Source of the DNA: Tubulanus polymorphus
Lineage: Eukaryota; Nemertea; Palaeonemertea; Tubulaniformes; Tubulanidae
Direction: 5' to 3'
NCBI RefSeq assembly: GCF_964204645.1
Contig: NC_134030.1
Span: forward strand, 18,419,110 to 18,483,109
Length of the DNA: 64,000 nucleotides
Positions 11,923 through 21,925 of this stretch are shown in pieces. The translations under genes were made by a program, and so were the position numbers. The number at the start of each line of letters is the position of its first letter. Positions within the stretch are counted from its first letter, which is position 1. The notes beneath the pieces are model-generated. The model saw only the letters and a program-made list of their open reading frames with translations, had not been told where the DNA came from and did not search any database.

Positions 11923-12203
11923 ATGCAACTTATATCAGGGTGACATTTCTATTGTGCGCTGCGCGTGAATCACATACGTAATCTTTTCTGTAAATGTGAA
12001 GACCTCGGGGGCATTATGTTCTCTAAAGTCCGACATTATCCCACATTCCAGACTGTTAATAGGTTGATTTTACGGCAGAGTCGACAAGTTTCAACAATTT
12101 TTTACTGTTCATTTATGAAAATTTGAGGACTTATGAACTAAAAATTAGTTAAATTTTTGATACATTTTGAGAAAGTCACAAAACATTTGAGACTGCGTTT
12201 ATA

Positions 12204-12549
12204 ATTGTGTATTTGATATTTCAGCACCTGGAGTTGTACTGGACAGTGTGTATGTATTACCGGGTACAAGAATATTACGTATATTGTGTATTTGATATTT
12301 CAGCATCTGATGAAGTTGTACTGGACAGTGTGAATGTATTACCGGGTACAAGAATATTACGTATATCGTGTATTTGATATTTCAGCACCTGATGATGTTG
12401 TACTGAACAATGCAAATGTATTACCGGGTACAAGAATATTACGTATATTGTGTATTTGATATTTTAGCACCTGACGATGTTGTACTGAACAGTGCTAATG
12501 TATTACCGGGTACAAGAATATTACGTATATTGTGTATTCGATATTTCAG
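12204..12549 (+). repeat. 82-bp tandem array of duplicated splice acceptor and exon start
   Basis: TATTTGATATTTCAG followed by CACCTGATGATGTTGTACTG and TGTATTACCGGGTACAAG is repeated with acceptor AGs at 12224, 12303, 12385, 12467 and 12549 (spacings 79, 82, 82, 82). Only the last copy runs into a full Ig exon. The earlier copies hit a TGA within the unit and 82 is not a multiple of three, so using an upstream acceptor would break the frame. Confidence 0.85.
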
Positions 12550-12840
12550 CACCTGATGCAGTTGTACTGGACAGTCTGAATGTATTACCGGGTACACGTG
12601 TATTACTGTCGCAGGAAGGTAAAACTGTTAGTATTACTTGTAAACAGAGCAGTTCTACAGCGACTGGTGTACACTTCCAGCTGCACGTGAACAGTGGACC
12701 AAGAGGGCCCTGGACTCCATTACCACTCAATATATCGACAGTGTGGGTTTTCAAACTGGAGGCTGGTAAACAGTATAAATGTGTGGCCACTAATTCAGCA
12801 GGAACGAAAGAAAGTCAAATTTATAAATCAGATGTTATTA
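12550..12840 (+). CDS. Ig-like receptor, exon for Ig domain 1
   Basis: A 291-nt phase 1-1 exon lies between a TTTCAG acceptor and a GTGAGT donor. It encodes about 97 residues of an Ig-like fold: VSITCKQSSS holds the B-strand Cys, YKCVATNSAGTK holds the F-strand Cys, and the preceding LEAGKQ completes an I-set-like pattern. The usual central Trp is replaced around HFQLHVN. The downstream exons on the same strand share phase 1-1, so they can be joined or skipped without changing frame. Upstream exons, including a signal peptide, were not found; the region just upstream is the acceptor array and transposon. I take it as an extracellular domain of a membrane receptor; the ligand is unknown. Confidence 0.8.
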
Positions 12841-14567
12841 GTGAGTATGGTCAGTTCTTTCTGAGATCTAGAAGTCCGTGCTTTCAAATACTTCAGGGAC
12901 ATCTGTTTTGATTCGGATTCACCAAGAAACTCGATGTCTGGTGTTACTACAGGGTACACTAGGACGGATATCACTGTGGAAACAACCAATTACAGAACTG
13001 GATACAGATTCGGAAACGTTTTTTAAGGGTGAAACTAAGAGTGTTTGAAAGTCGTCACTCTTTTTGTCACAGTTTGTAAATATGTGAATATTCTTTAGAC
13101 TGAGTTCATCGTAGATGATTAAAATCAGTTGCGTTTAAACGCAAGAAAGTTACACAGTATCATCAGTTCGCCGTCCCTTTCGCTAGTGAGGGCTCCAAGA
13201 ATATCCAAGAAAGTTGAGCTGTATCATCAGTTCAATTGTCCGCTCAAAATCAATCGATAGCTTGAAGAAACCACGATGATTAAAATCAGTTTCGTTTAAG
13301 TGTTTAGTTTCAAGTGTTTCTCTGAGTTTCATGTATTAAACAATAGAACTAATAAAATCATCATTTTGATAGAATCATATAAGCTTTTGTAAATGCCAAT
13401 CAATTTCGACTGTACACTCTATCGACCTCTAGGTTTAGAGTCCTTTTGAAAAACAAACAAATCTCCTCTAACAAGTCTAAGATCTAATCTCCTTTTTAGC
13501 CCACTTGGGACTTCAGACTATTGCGTTCACTTTTCATCCGTCCATCCGTCTCTCCGTCCGGACGTCCGTCCGTAGACGAGATCCAGTTATTTTGGGAAGT
13601 TTTGAAGAAGCTTCAAGGTAATGTCTTGATATTTGGTTTATACATGTATCTATCCTAGACACATCTTCAACCCAAGATCTGGGCCTCTCAGATTCAAGAT
13701 GGCCGACTGGCAGTCATTGTTGTTCGCAAAATTCAGCACTTTTTACACATTTTTTAAGTTTTCGAGGGATATTGTAAAGACGCTTTCATCAATTACCTTG
13801 ATCTTTCAGATATATTTGTATCCTCTAAGGGCCCATCAGAATGAGAACAATTGGGTCGATCGGACTCAAGATTGCCGTCCTGTGACCTTTTTTGTGCCCA
13901 GAAATGTCAATTTTAACCTGAATTCTGATTCCTGTAACTTCCTAATGGTTTGCCATTTTTCATTGCAATTTGTGATGGGTATTCTTTGAAAATGGATCTT
14001 TTATACCTGAGACAAGTATTTTTGATCAGCCAATTATGGCGCAATTGGCGGCCATCTTGGTGTCATCAGTACTCATTCGTAGGTGGAAAAATAATTCCAT
14101 ATTGATACCTAAGCATATTTTGTTACCACAATCGATTGGAAAGTTGTAGCCCATAACATGTCCTATGATTGTGGTGAGTTTCAGGGTCATTAGTTTTTGT
14201 ATATGGCCACCAGGGGGCAATGCAATAACTTAGTATTTCTATATTACACATGTACCTGTGCATATTTTGTTACCACAATCGATTGAAAAGTTGTAGCTCA
14301 TGACATGTTCAATGATTGTGGTGAGTTTCAAGGTCATTAGTTATTCTATATAGTCACCAGGGGGCGTTGAAAAGTAGAAAAACTTAGTATTTCCTTATTA
14401 TATTGGTACCTCGACATATTTTGTTACCATATTTTGAATATTGAAATTGTTAGATTGTTGAGCATTTTAAACCACTTCCAAGTGGGCATGGTGTCCCTGG
14501 GCCTCTAGTTTTCCAGTTTCACGGAATCTGGTAAATTGTAAATGTTTTCATCTAAATTTTTTTATAG
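12841..14567 (+). other. Intron containing an interspersed repeat
   Basis: Intron between Ig exons 1 and 2 with GTGAGT donor and TTTTTATAG acceptor. About 1 kb of it (13498-14509) is the interspersed repeat listed separately. No other gene is seen. Confidence 0.7.
13498..14509 (+). repeat. Interspersed element with GCCCACTTGG ends, copy 1
   Basis: The element opens with AGCCCACTTGGGAC and closes with CCAAGTGGGC shortly before CTCTAG, so its ends are short inverted repeats. The interior has a pyrimidine-rich CCGTCC run and two to three tandem units of about 125 bp that contain TTTTGTTACCACAATCGATT and CACCAGGGGGC. A second copy in the same orientation is at 24111-25190. Open frames inside both copies are similar, but only because the repeat is shared. 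Confidence 0.75.
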
Positions 14568-14897
14568 GTATCAATATAAATGAAAACCCGTGTAAACTGG
14601 CTCAATTCCAATCACTAGCTTGTACTTGTAAAGCCACTAGTAAGATTGGCAATCCAAACATAGCAGTAAAATGGTATTCTGATGGATTTACTGAAGGCTC
14701 AACCGAAATTGTAAATATCCATGAGCAAGGTGTAAATACTCCGGTGAAAGATGGAGTTATCAACAGGAATCAGATGGATTATAGATACATGATTTACGCA
14801 ACATTGATTCAATGTCAGTTGAGGAGATATAACGGGATAATACTACCGAGACCACTTCAAAATCATATACTACATCAAACTAGAATGGACGTTACGT
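14568..14897 (+). CDS. Ig-like receptor, exon for Ig domain 2
   Basis: A 330-nt phase 1-1 exon from a TTTTTATAG acceptor to a GTAAGT donor. It encodes ACTCKATSKIGNP (first Cys), IAVKWYSDG (core Trp) and YATLIQCQLRRYNG (second Cys), a complete Ig-like Cys-Trp-Cys pattern of about 110 residues. It is the only one of the four exons of this receptor with all three core residues in textbook positions. It probably forms an extracellular module next to domain 3. Confidence 0.8.
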
Positions 14898-15121
14898 GTA
14901 AGTTATGTAATATTTTCATGACAGAATTTCCATACGCTATCAGACTGAAGTCTTGTGTGAGTTTGTAACATTCGTACGACGTGTCCACTTATGAATTCTC
15001 CTGTCATAACAAACAAATAATGTCACGCGCATAAGAGCTGAGCTACAGTGTCTTTATCCTCTCATTTGTGAATTTGACCGTCCTTATCATCCATAAATAT
15101 ATTTACATCTTTATCTTTCAG

Positions 15122-15457
15122 ATTTTCCTGATGAAATCCAAACAGCAGTTTCTTTCACCGGGCAACTTGACATTAGAACTGAAGGAGAAGTTGTAGAATA
15201 TACTTGTAGAACAGTGATAGGAAGGCCCGATCCTACAGTGATATACCAACAGAAGAGAAGAGGTTCTGAACGATGGAAGCCAATTCCTGATCCACAACCT
15301 CGTAAAGTACCTCTCAAAGGGGGTTTAAAAGGTTTTGACACGACGTACAAGTTCGGAGCTGATTTCAAACTGCACAATGGAACGTCATTTCGATGTGCTG
15401 TAAAGGAGAACCTTACGTTTCCAGAACCTCGACAATTTAATCCAATCATTGTTCATT
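15122..15457 (+). CDS. Ig-like receptor, exon for Ig domain 3
   Basis: A 336-nt phase 1-1 exon between TTTCAG and GTGAGT. It encodes VEYTCRTVIGRPDP (first Cys), PTVIYQQKRRGSERW, and GTSFRCAVKENL (second Cys), giving an Ig-like domain of about 112 residues. The central Trp after the first Cys is replaced by Tyr. The following intron carries a 1.2-kb inverted-repeat element. Confidence 0.8.
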
Positions 15458-15485
15458 GTGAGTAACAGATTCATTTGTCGAATCA

Positions 15486-16670
15486 TGGACGTATAAACTA
15501 GAAGGACGGCGCACCAGCTATAAGATCAAAGGCCCCGCTGATAACAGCCGTTCGCACTGTATTTGCAAGTGCGCGCTGAACAGGTGCCCGTTGTCACGGG
15601 CAACTGGCTAGCGTCTCGTTTCCAGGAACAGAGTTATGGGAATGCGCAAGCGTAATAGATGCTATTTATATGCGTAATAGACGTGCGCAGTCGTTGCAAT
15701 AATAAAGATGGCCATGTGCTTGGCATTTTAGTGAAAATCTCTCGAAGATACGTCAATTTTTAGTGAATCTACGGCACATCAAGTGACGGATGCACATCAT
15801 TACATTTTTCAAAGTTAAGGTGAATATAAAGCCAAATTTCTCATAGTCACACTCTTTTCCTCCATTTTTGAATTATGCAAATGAAGAAAGAGCTCATCTT
15901 TAAGCTAGTCCACATGGTTTGAACGCCAAATGATGCCAAATTGTCGAAATTCTGACTAGAAAATCGAAGTGTTATAATAATTCTGCCTTCCATTTTAACG
16001 GATTTTCTAGGAATAACGTTCTGAAGTCATAAGAATAATTTGCACATACGTATGATATGTATACCAAGCTAAAAGACTACTTATGAAAAAACTTTAAAAT
16101 CATAAATCATGGTTTTGTTTAATCATTTTATATTTTCAGATGTGCTTCGGGAAATTTCAAACAATGGTCGTTGACGGAGGGTCATTCTTAAAATTTCTCT
16201 AGTAGTATCACATGTTGTAACAAATTAACAAATTACAAATTTAAAGTCATTATATTCACATTACTGATTGTATTTCTTATTTTCATATTGTATAATTAAT
16301 AAATGATGAAATAAAAAAATATATTTGTTCGTTCAGATACCTTTCTTGAGTGTGGATATTTTTGCGGTCTTAGTAAAGCTTAAAATTGGAGACAATGAAA
16401 TTTAGAATTTAACACAAAATATCTTTTAAATCATATAATATTTGATTTTATAGATTGATTAAATTGTTTTTCTTAGCTTGTTAGAAAAACTAACTTCTGT
16501 CAGAACTAGCCGAATATACCCGAATCACAGCCAAAGCTGTCAATATCAGATTGAATTACGCAATGGGCAAGATATGTGAAGTGTTAACTCAGCGCTGATA
16601 ACGAGTGTCGGAAATACAGTGGATTTCTTTGAACTAGGCTGGTGCGCCGTCCTTCTAGTTTATACGTCCA
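15486..16670. mobile_element. Non-autonomous DNA transposon with 33-bp inverted ends
   Basis: TGGACGTATAAACTAGAAGG continuing into ACGGCGCACCAGC at 15486-15518 is matched exactly in inverse at 16638-16670. GTCGAAT lies two bases outside each end and may be the target duplication. The 1.1-kb interior shows no transposase frame. It sits in the intron between Ig exons 3 and 4. Confidence 0.8.
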
Positions 16671-17022
16671 ACGTCGAATTTAAGCAATCAACCTATGAAT
16701 AACAGTTTATAAAGATTTCCCTGCTACGGTACAAACTCCAGTCATATTATGGAACGCGATTTATGCAAAGAACATGACTGTTGTTCCTACGTAAGATAAT
16801 AGAAATCATCCTTAGAATAACAGTTTTTCTAACCCCAGTCCTAGTAGACCTATCTACCCTGAGCATATGTCTTAATGCTATTAGGTTCAAATCCCTGCGT
16901 GGTAGAGTCTCTGATGTCATCAGGTTCGATTCCCTGCTGAGGATGATGGGTCTACTGTGACAGGGGTTTAGAACTCCGCAAGGGCAGATATTTGTAACAA
17001 CTTTGACTTAAACATTTATCAG
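16671..17022 (+). other. Intron remainder with two box-B-like motifs
   Basis: Between the inverted-repeat element and Ig exon 4. GGTTCAAATCCC (about 16885) and GGTTCGATTCCC (about 16922) look like RNA polymerase III box-B sequences, perhaps tRNA-derived SINE debris, but no foldable tRNA is evident. Confidence 0.3.
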
Positions 17023-17292
17023 ATTTTGCTGTACCAATTTACAAGAAATCTAGTGAAAATGAAACAAATGCAGCGTATATTGTGACAGTTAATAGTAACC
17101 CATCGACTCAACAAGTTACATGTGACCCTCCAGCTGTCGTTCAAAAACTATCAAACTCTCAGTGGAATATAACGATACCTACCGTAAATAGTACCACAAC
17201 TGACTATAGAGGGCGGTGTTTAGCTGACGGTAAAAATGAAAGGGTCATTGATGTCGCTGGTTATCATCACGCCGGTCCAACTGATGAACCAG
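17023..17292 (+). CDS. Ig-like receptor, exon for membrane-proximal domain 4
   Basis: A 270-nt phase 1-1 exon with acceptor ATCAG and donor GTAAGA. It encodes STQQVTCDPPAVVQKL, SQWNITIPTVNS and DYRGRCLADGKNE. The order Cys, W-x-I-x-I-P, Cys is also found in exon 3 of genes A and B (TVTCKCGNDD, TWSIQIPD, YKCTDNFN), so the domains look paralogous even though overall identity is low. This ties the 12-21 kb receptor to the duplicated pair downstream. Potential N-glycosylation sites (NITI, NSTT) suit an extracellular position just before the membrane exon. Confidence 0.8.
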
Positions 17293-17456
17293 GTAAGATT
17301 CTACGTAGGTCAGAACTCACCGGATTTTATCTGAATGCCAGGTTTTCTGAGTACAGAATGTTACAGTTTTGTCCCTGAAGTCAAAATCAACCAACATACT
17401 CTCAAAATCCTAAACCACCGATGTATATCACGGTTGATCAAATCGATTAGTTTTAG

Positions 17457-17549
17457 ATCCAGATGGAGGTAAAGTGTTCGGTGCTGTAATCGGTGTACTG
17501 ATATTACTGATTCTGATAACACTGTTTATACTGTGTCTTTGTGGCTGCT
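17457..17549 (+). CDS. Ig-like receptor, transmembrane exon
   Basis: A 93-nt phase 1-1 exon (acceptor GTTTTAG, donor GTAAGT). It encodes DPDGGKVFGAVIGVLILLIL followed by ITLFILCLCGCC: a short linker, a hydrophobic helix of about 23 residues, and a juxtamembrane Cys cluster that could be palmitoylated (inference). Confidence 0.85.
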
Positions 17550-17640
17550 GTAAGTTTTACCTAAAACCATCATTTAATCTAAGAAAAACAATAATAAATA
17601 AACTGCAGAAATAGAATACTGTATTATTTCTAATTGACAG

Positions 17641-17685
17641 TGCGGTACAGAAAACCCCATGATGAACTGTGTAGATGTGGAAATT
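17641..17685 (+). CDS. Ig-like receptor, 45-nt cytoplasmic exon a
   Basis: A phase 1-1 micro-exon with TTGACAG acceptor and GTAAGT donor encodes LRYRKPHDELCRCGN. The motif DELCxC recurs in the 21396 exon, and similar 45-nt phase 1-1 exons at 18151 and 21578 show a tail built by exon duplication. Confidence 0.7.
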
Positions 17686-17981
17686 GTAAGTTCTGTAAAA
17701 ATTCATATACATAATGTTTAAAATTGAAGAACAGCTACATTTAAAATTGCGTACAAGGCTTCAGGGGTCCATCCAAAATTATCCACTTTCCCCTCTGTAA
17801 AAACGTACTCCCCAGTGATGAAAGAGTACTTGAAGGATGGGTCACTGAGTAATAACAACGGTTGTTTGTGTACGTACATCTGTATGAACTACGCATTATT
17901 AAAACAGAAAATATCATTATGTAAGATAAAACGCTGTACATTTGTGTAATAATCCTGTGTACCAGTACTGTGTTTCTATAG

Positions 17982-18063
17982 AAAACCTGCTGATAAACTG
18001 TTTAGTTGTAATTGTCGCACCAAGAACCCCCGAATAACAGTGAACTATGTGTTTGTTGTTGCT
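17982..18063 (+). pseudogene. Decayed cytoplasmic exon pair of the Ig-like receptor
   Basis: After a TTTCTATAG acceptor, the first part resembles the 17641 micro-exon (PADKLFSCN against PHDELCRCGN). The second part ends NNSELCVCCC before a GTAAGT donor, like DELCHCCC of the 21396 exon. The intervening intron is missing and the total of 82 nt breaks the frame, so this looks like a fused, dead duplicate. Confidence 0.45.
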
Positions 18064-18150
18064 GTAAGTTCCATAGAAAAATACCATCCCAGAATCTTAG
18101 AAAGGTTGACTGCAAAATAAAATACCATATTATTTTTTTTTTGTTTTCAG

Positions 18151-18195
18151 TCACTCCTTTCCGCACTACTGATGATCCAGTGGATTCTACTCAAG
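18151..18195 (+). CDS. Ig-like receptor, 45-nt cytoplasmic exon b
   Basis: A phase 1-1 micro-exon (TTTTCAG acceptor after a long T tract, GTAATG donor) encodes TPFRTTDDPVDSTQ. Its length equals the 17641 and 21578 exons. It has no Cys cluster. Confidence 0.6.
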
Positions 18196-21100
18196 GTAAT
18201 GAAGATAACTACTTTAGCAACAATATTTTCCTATATCTATTACTGTATCATGAATATACAATTATTTAGATAATATATGACACCTGACTGTATTTGAAAT
18301 TGTAGCATGTTTTTATATTTTATCATAAAATAAGTTTATTCTAATGCAATTGTTTTTACATTATATAATCATACTATAGGATACGTACATGTTGTTACAA
18401 TGATTTAAATATATAAAGGACCAATGGTCCAGTGGCTCGCCAAACTGGTGTGAAGTAAAATATTTGTTATGTATAGGCTACTAGTACGCAAAAATTAATT
18501 TCATTGAAAATTAAAAAAAGAAAAATATACATGTATCAAAAAGGACTTAATTTTGGTCAGTGATAACTGACTTTTTAACGAGAATGAAATCTTCGAGAAA
18601 TTGATTATGGGAATTTTTGTCTCAACAAATTAATGTTCATTATCTTAATACATCCCTGGAATGACATATAAAACTAAATATAAACATATAAAACTATAAA
18701 ATATAAACACATAAAACTATGAGTGACCAAGTTAATGCAAATTTGAGGCCAAAAAATTTATTGCCTGACTGACATGGTTTGTAATAATTTCATTATAGGA
18801 TTGCTTTTAGTTGGCAGGCAAGCTTTACATCTTCACTCCAGACAAATCGTTGTTACGCGCGATATACACCGTAGCGCGTTTTGACTGATACATACACGCA
18901 GTGAACACGAGAGTATAAGGCGATATTGCATACGCGACTGTACACGTCTCTTTTCAACGCGAACGCTCATCACTGTGCCACGAACTAACATAAATAACAA
19001 ACTAATATAACAAACTAATTAAATAATCAGGCTTCAAAACGGATCGTTAATGCGAACGTCAATAAAATGACTTCAATTAATGATGACAAAACAATTATTT
19101 CAGTCCAGACATATCTTAGAAAATTCGATGCTATCAGCTGATCAGTATCATCAGTGAATCAGCCGTGTGGCGAACACGGAAGTAAATTTCCGCAATTTGA
19201 AACCAGAATTTTGTCAGATATCGTGATTCAACGTTACGATATGCACGGGATTTCAAAACTAGATGAATCATTGAACATATCGCACACAACAAATCGTTAT
19301 ATCATACGCCTTGAGTATAAGTATTCGCGTTAGAAATGATGAATATGAAACTCTTCAATTGTGCCGCCATTTTGTTTAGCGAAATAGCGCACTTTGCTGA
19401 TCCACCTCATTTACATATTCAACGAATGCTATGACGTCATGATGGAGTCTTTGAAAGCCCATAACTACCGAAAAAAGCGTCGGATCTTAGCGAGATAAAA
19501 TTCTTCGGACACAGATAGCATTGATTTTCACATGTGTAAATTTGGACAGTTGAAGATGCTGCATAAAAAACGTGCAAAGATAAATCGAATTTTTGAAACT
19601 TTTTGGTTGATTTCTCAAAAATATGAAACCCACGGCTTTCAACTTTGCGCACCATAAAGAAAAACAAATTACGAACTATATTTTTGCCGTTCCGTTCAAT
19701 TCGCCAATTAGTAGTGAAATCACAGGCTACTGAAATTGCGTTTGAGAGTGCTAAAAATAGCTTTGAGCGTAGTCTATTTAAGCATACGAATGATTATCGA
19801 TCGGCCAGACCGTTGACATTGCCAAAAATGTAAGAACAAGTCAGCGATGACGGTACAAAGAAAGCCGGTACTTGTGTTATGTATCACCCTAATGAGTTAC
19901 AAAAGTTAAAAGAGAACAAGTGAAAGAAAAAAGAAACAAGAAATTTAATTTAAATAAATTATTTGACGCCTGCGAAAAAATGTAGAATTTTTGGGATAAG
20001 CTAATGTGGAATTGCAAATTTGAAATCGAATCTTTTAAGAAATTTGGGGAATTATGAGATTCGGTGATTGGGCAGGTGATACAGGTCTTCGACTGCAGTA
20101 GTCTGGTTTAATTTTTTTATTGAAAATTGTCAATAATTGATAACTTGCGACCGACTTCATTCACTATTGCCTCTAAGCTGGTCTGCAACTTCATTGCCTC
20201 CATAGTTGAAGAAAGCGCTCTTCTGATGTCTGCTTCATCATGACTTCGAGCATATCGTGTGGCCTAGCCAGCCGGCCTGGCCGGTCACCGGCCTTGGCTG
20301 TCACTCGATAACCTCTTGAGTCTGGGTTGATGTAGACATTGTCATTTAAAATAACTTGTTTATGTTATTCTGTATGAATTACGCATGTGTCTTGTATGTT
20401 GTATTTTCTTATTTTAAAATTTGTAACTTTATTGAATTTGAACTCTATTTGAATTTTATATGTAATAAGGATCAATAAAGAATTGAATTGAATTGTCACC
20501 TAATATACGTGCCATCAGAGGACGCGGAGCCGTATATGACAGCTATGCTATTATAAATTGCTAATCTTACGAAACCTGCATACCCCTTATATCGAACATC
20601 TTCTAAAACATTTGAATATTGAAATTATATATTTACACATTTTTATATTGACCGCTTGTAGGCGCCGATGAAATTCACGCCGGCCCTACACAGATCGTAG
20701 ATAGCTTCGTAATTCCACCGGCATCCCCATGTCAGGGTCTTGCTTTTATATCAGACTTCAACATCGTGTATACATCCGCCATTTTGACCGAATAATCCGA
20801 TTTACTTATCATTTCTATTTATGCCTGCCGCTTCTGATATAATCATACATCCATTACTATCACAATACGTCTTCTAATGATATTCAATGCAATATAACAT
20901 TTCGACGTTCAAATAGAAGTCATTACATAATCACAGGAAGCCATTCTACATCTTTGTCAATAATATTTTGCCAAATAGCTTTCATGTGTACACATAGACC
21001 TGTGACGTTTTGCACGTCGATTTACGGTTGTCGTTTGTAAAATGACGCTGAATGGTTAACATTGTTTAGGTTTCATAATGGTAACGTTTTATAAGCGTCA

Positions 21101-21395
21101 AAAAAACAAAGAGAACTTATAGAAAATAAATCATTACAAAAACGTAAAAATATCATGAACACATTATGTATCTATAACTTAATGTGAGGAGTAATGTAAA
21201 TTGTTTGTTTTGTTAAATCCTTCCATAACTAGCGGAATTTTGTCCGCAAAATAAGCTTTGCTATATATGAACTGTCTTCCTGTGGCTTTAAGAACATTCA
21301 CTTTTATAGAACTCGAAAATTTCTAGACCTTCTTTGAAACTGATGAAGATAATTAGTTAGGTAGAATGAAATGCTGAATTATTCTTTATTCACAG
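18196..21395 (+). other. 3.2-kb intron, no gene recognised
   Basis: AT-rich intron. At about 20300-20495 the sequence ends in AATAAAGAATTGAATTGAATTG, which resembles the 3' tail of a LINE or SINE on the plus strand. The GC-rich GGCCGGTCACCGGCC patch near 20276 lies upstream of that tail. I see no coding sequence. Confidence 0.5.
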
Positions 21396-21485
21396 TGCCG
21401 TTGAGACCAGTTGATAATGAACCAGGTGGATTTACTGATGATAATGAGGATGCCTCCTCAGATGAACTGTGTCACTGTTGCTGCT
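21396..21485 (+). CDS. Ig-like receptor, 90-nt cytoplasmic exon c
   Basis: A phase 1-1 exon (ATTCACAG acceptor, GTGAGT donor) of exactly twice 45 nt encodes an acidic segment, PVDNEPGGFTDDNEDASSDE, ending LCHCCC. The Cys cluster before the donor matches the ending of the decayed exon at 18063. Confidence 0.7.
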
Positions 21486-21577
21486 GTGAGTTCTATAAAA
21501 AATACCTTCTATGAAACTGATAAAGATTGATATTCAGTAACTGAAGAATAAACTGCTGTATTATTTTCTATTTGCAG

Positions 21578-21622
21578 TGATGTTAAGGAAACATGTTGAT
21601 TGTCTGTGTAGACGTGATAGCT
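21578..21622 (+). CDS. Ig-like receptor, 45-nt cytoplasmic exon d
   Basis: A phase 1-1 micro-exon (TTTGCAG acceptor, GTAAGT donor) encodes MLRKHVDCLCRRDS, similar to exon a (LRYRKPHDELCRCGN). It is the last small exon I can see before the NACHT exon at 25464. Confidence 0.7.
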
Positions 21623-21884
21623 GTAAGTTGTATAACATTAAAACTAATGATATCACACAAAATCAAACGTTGAGTTATATGATGTTTTAAGTGTTGATAG
21701 AGGGCGAAGAAATTATATCTCGAAATATATCAAAAATTAATTTCCGATTAATGTCCAAAATAACGACCATGCATCAGTGAATTTGAGATAAATGAACAAG
21801 AATTCATTAAAGCGTACGGTGTGAGCGTAGCAGGGTGAATGGCAATCTCACCCTCGGGATTGGATACTATTATGAAGACGTTTA

Positions 21885-21925
<41 letters not shown>

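Noticed and set aside
13633-13989. 118-codon frame similar to 24388-24621
   Set aside because: Similarity is due to the shared interspersed repeat; indels between the copies ignore codons.
16880-16950. Possible tRNA genes
   Set aside because: Box-B-like sequences are present but no cloverleaf or acceptor stem could be drawn.
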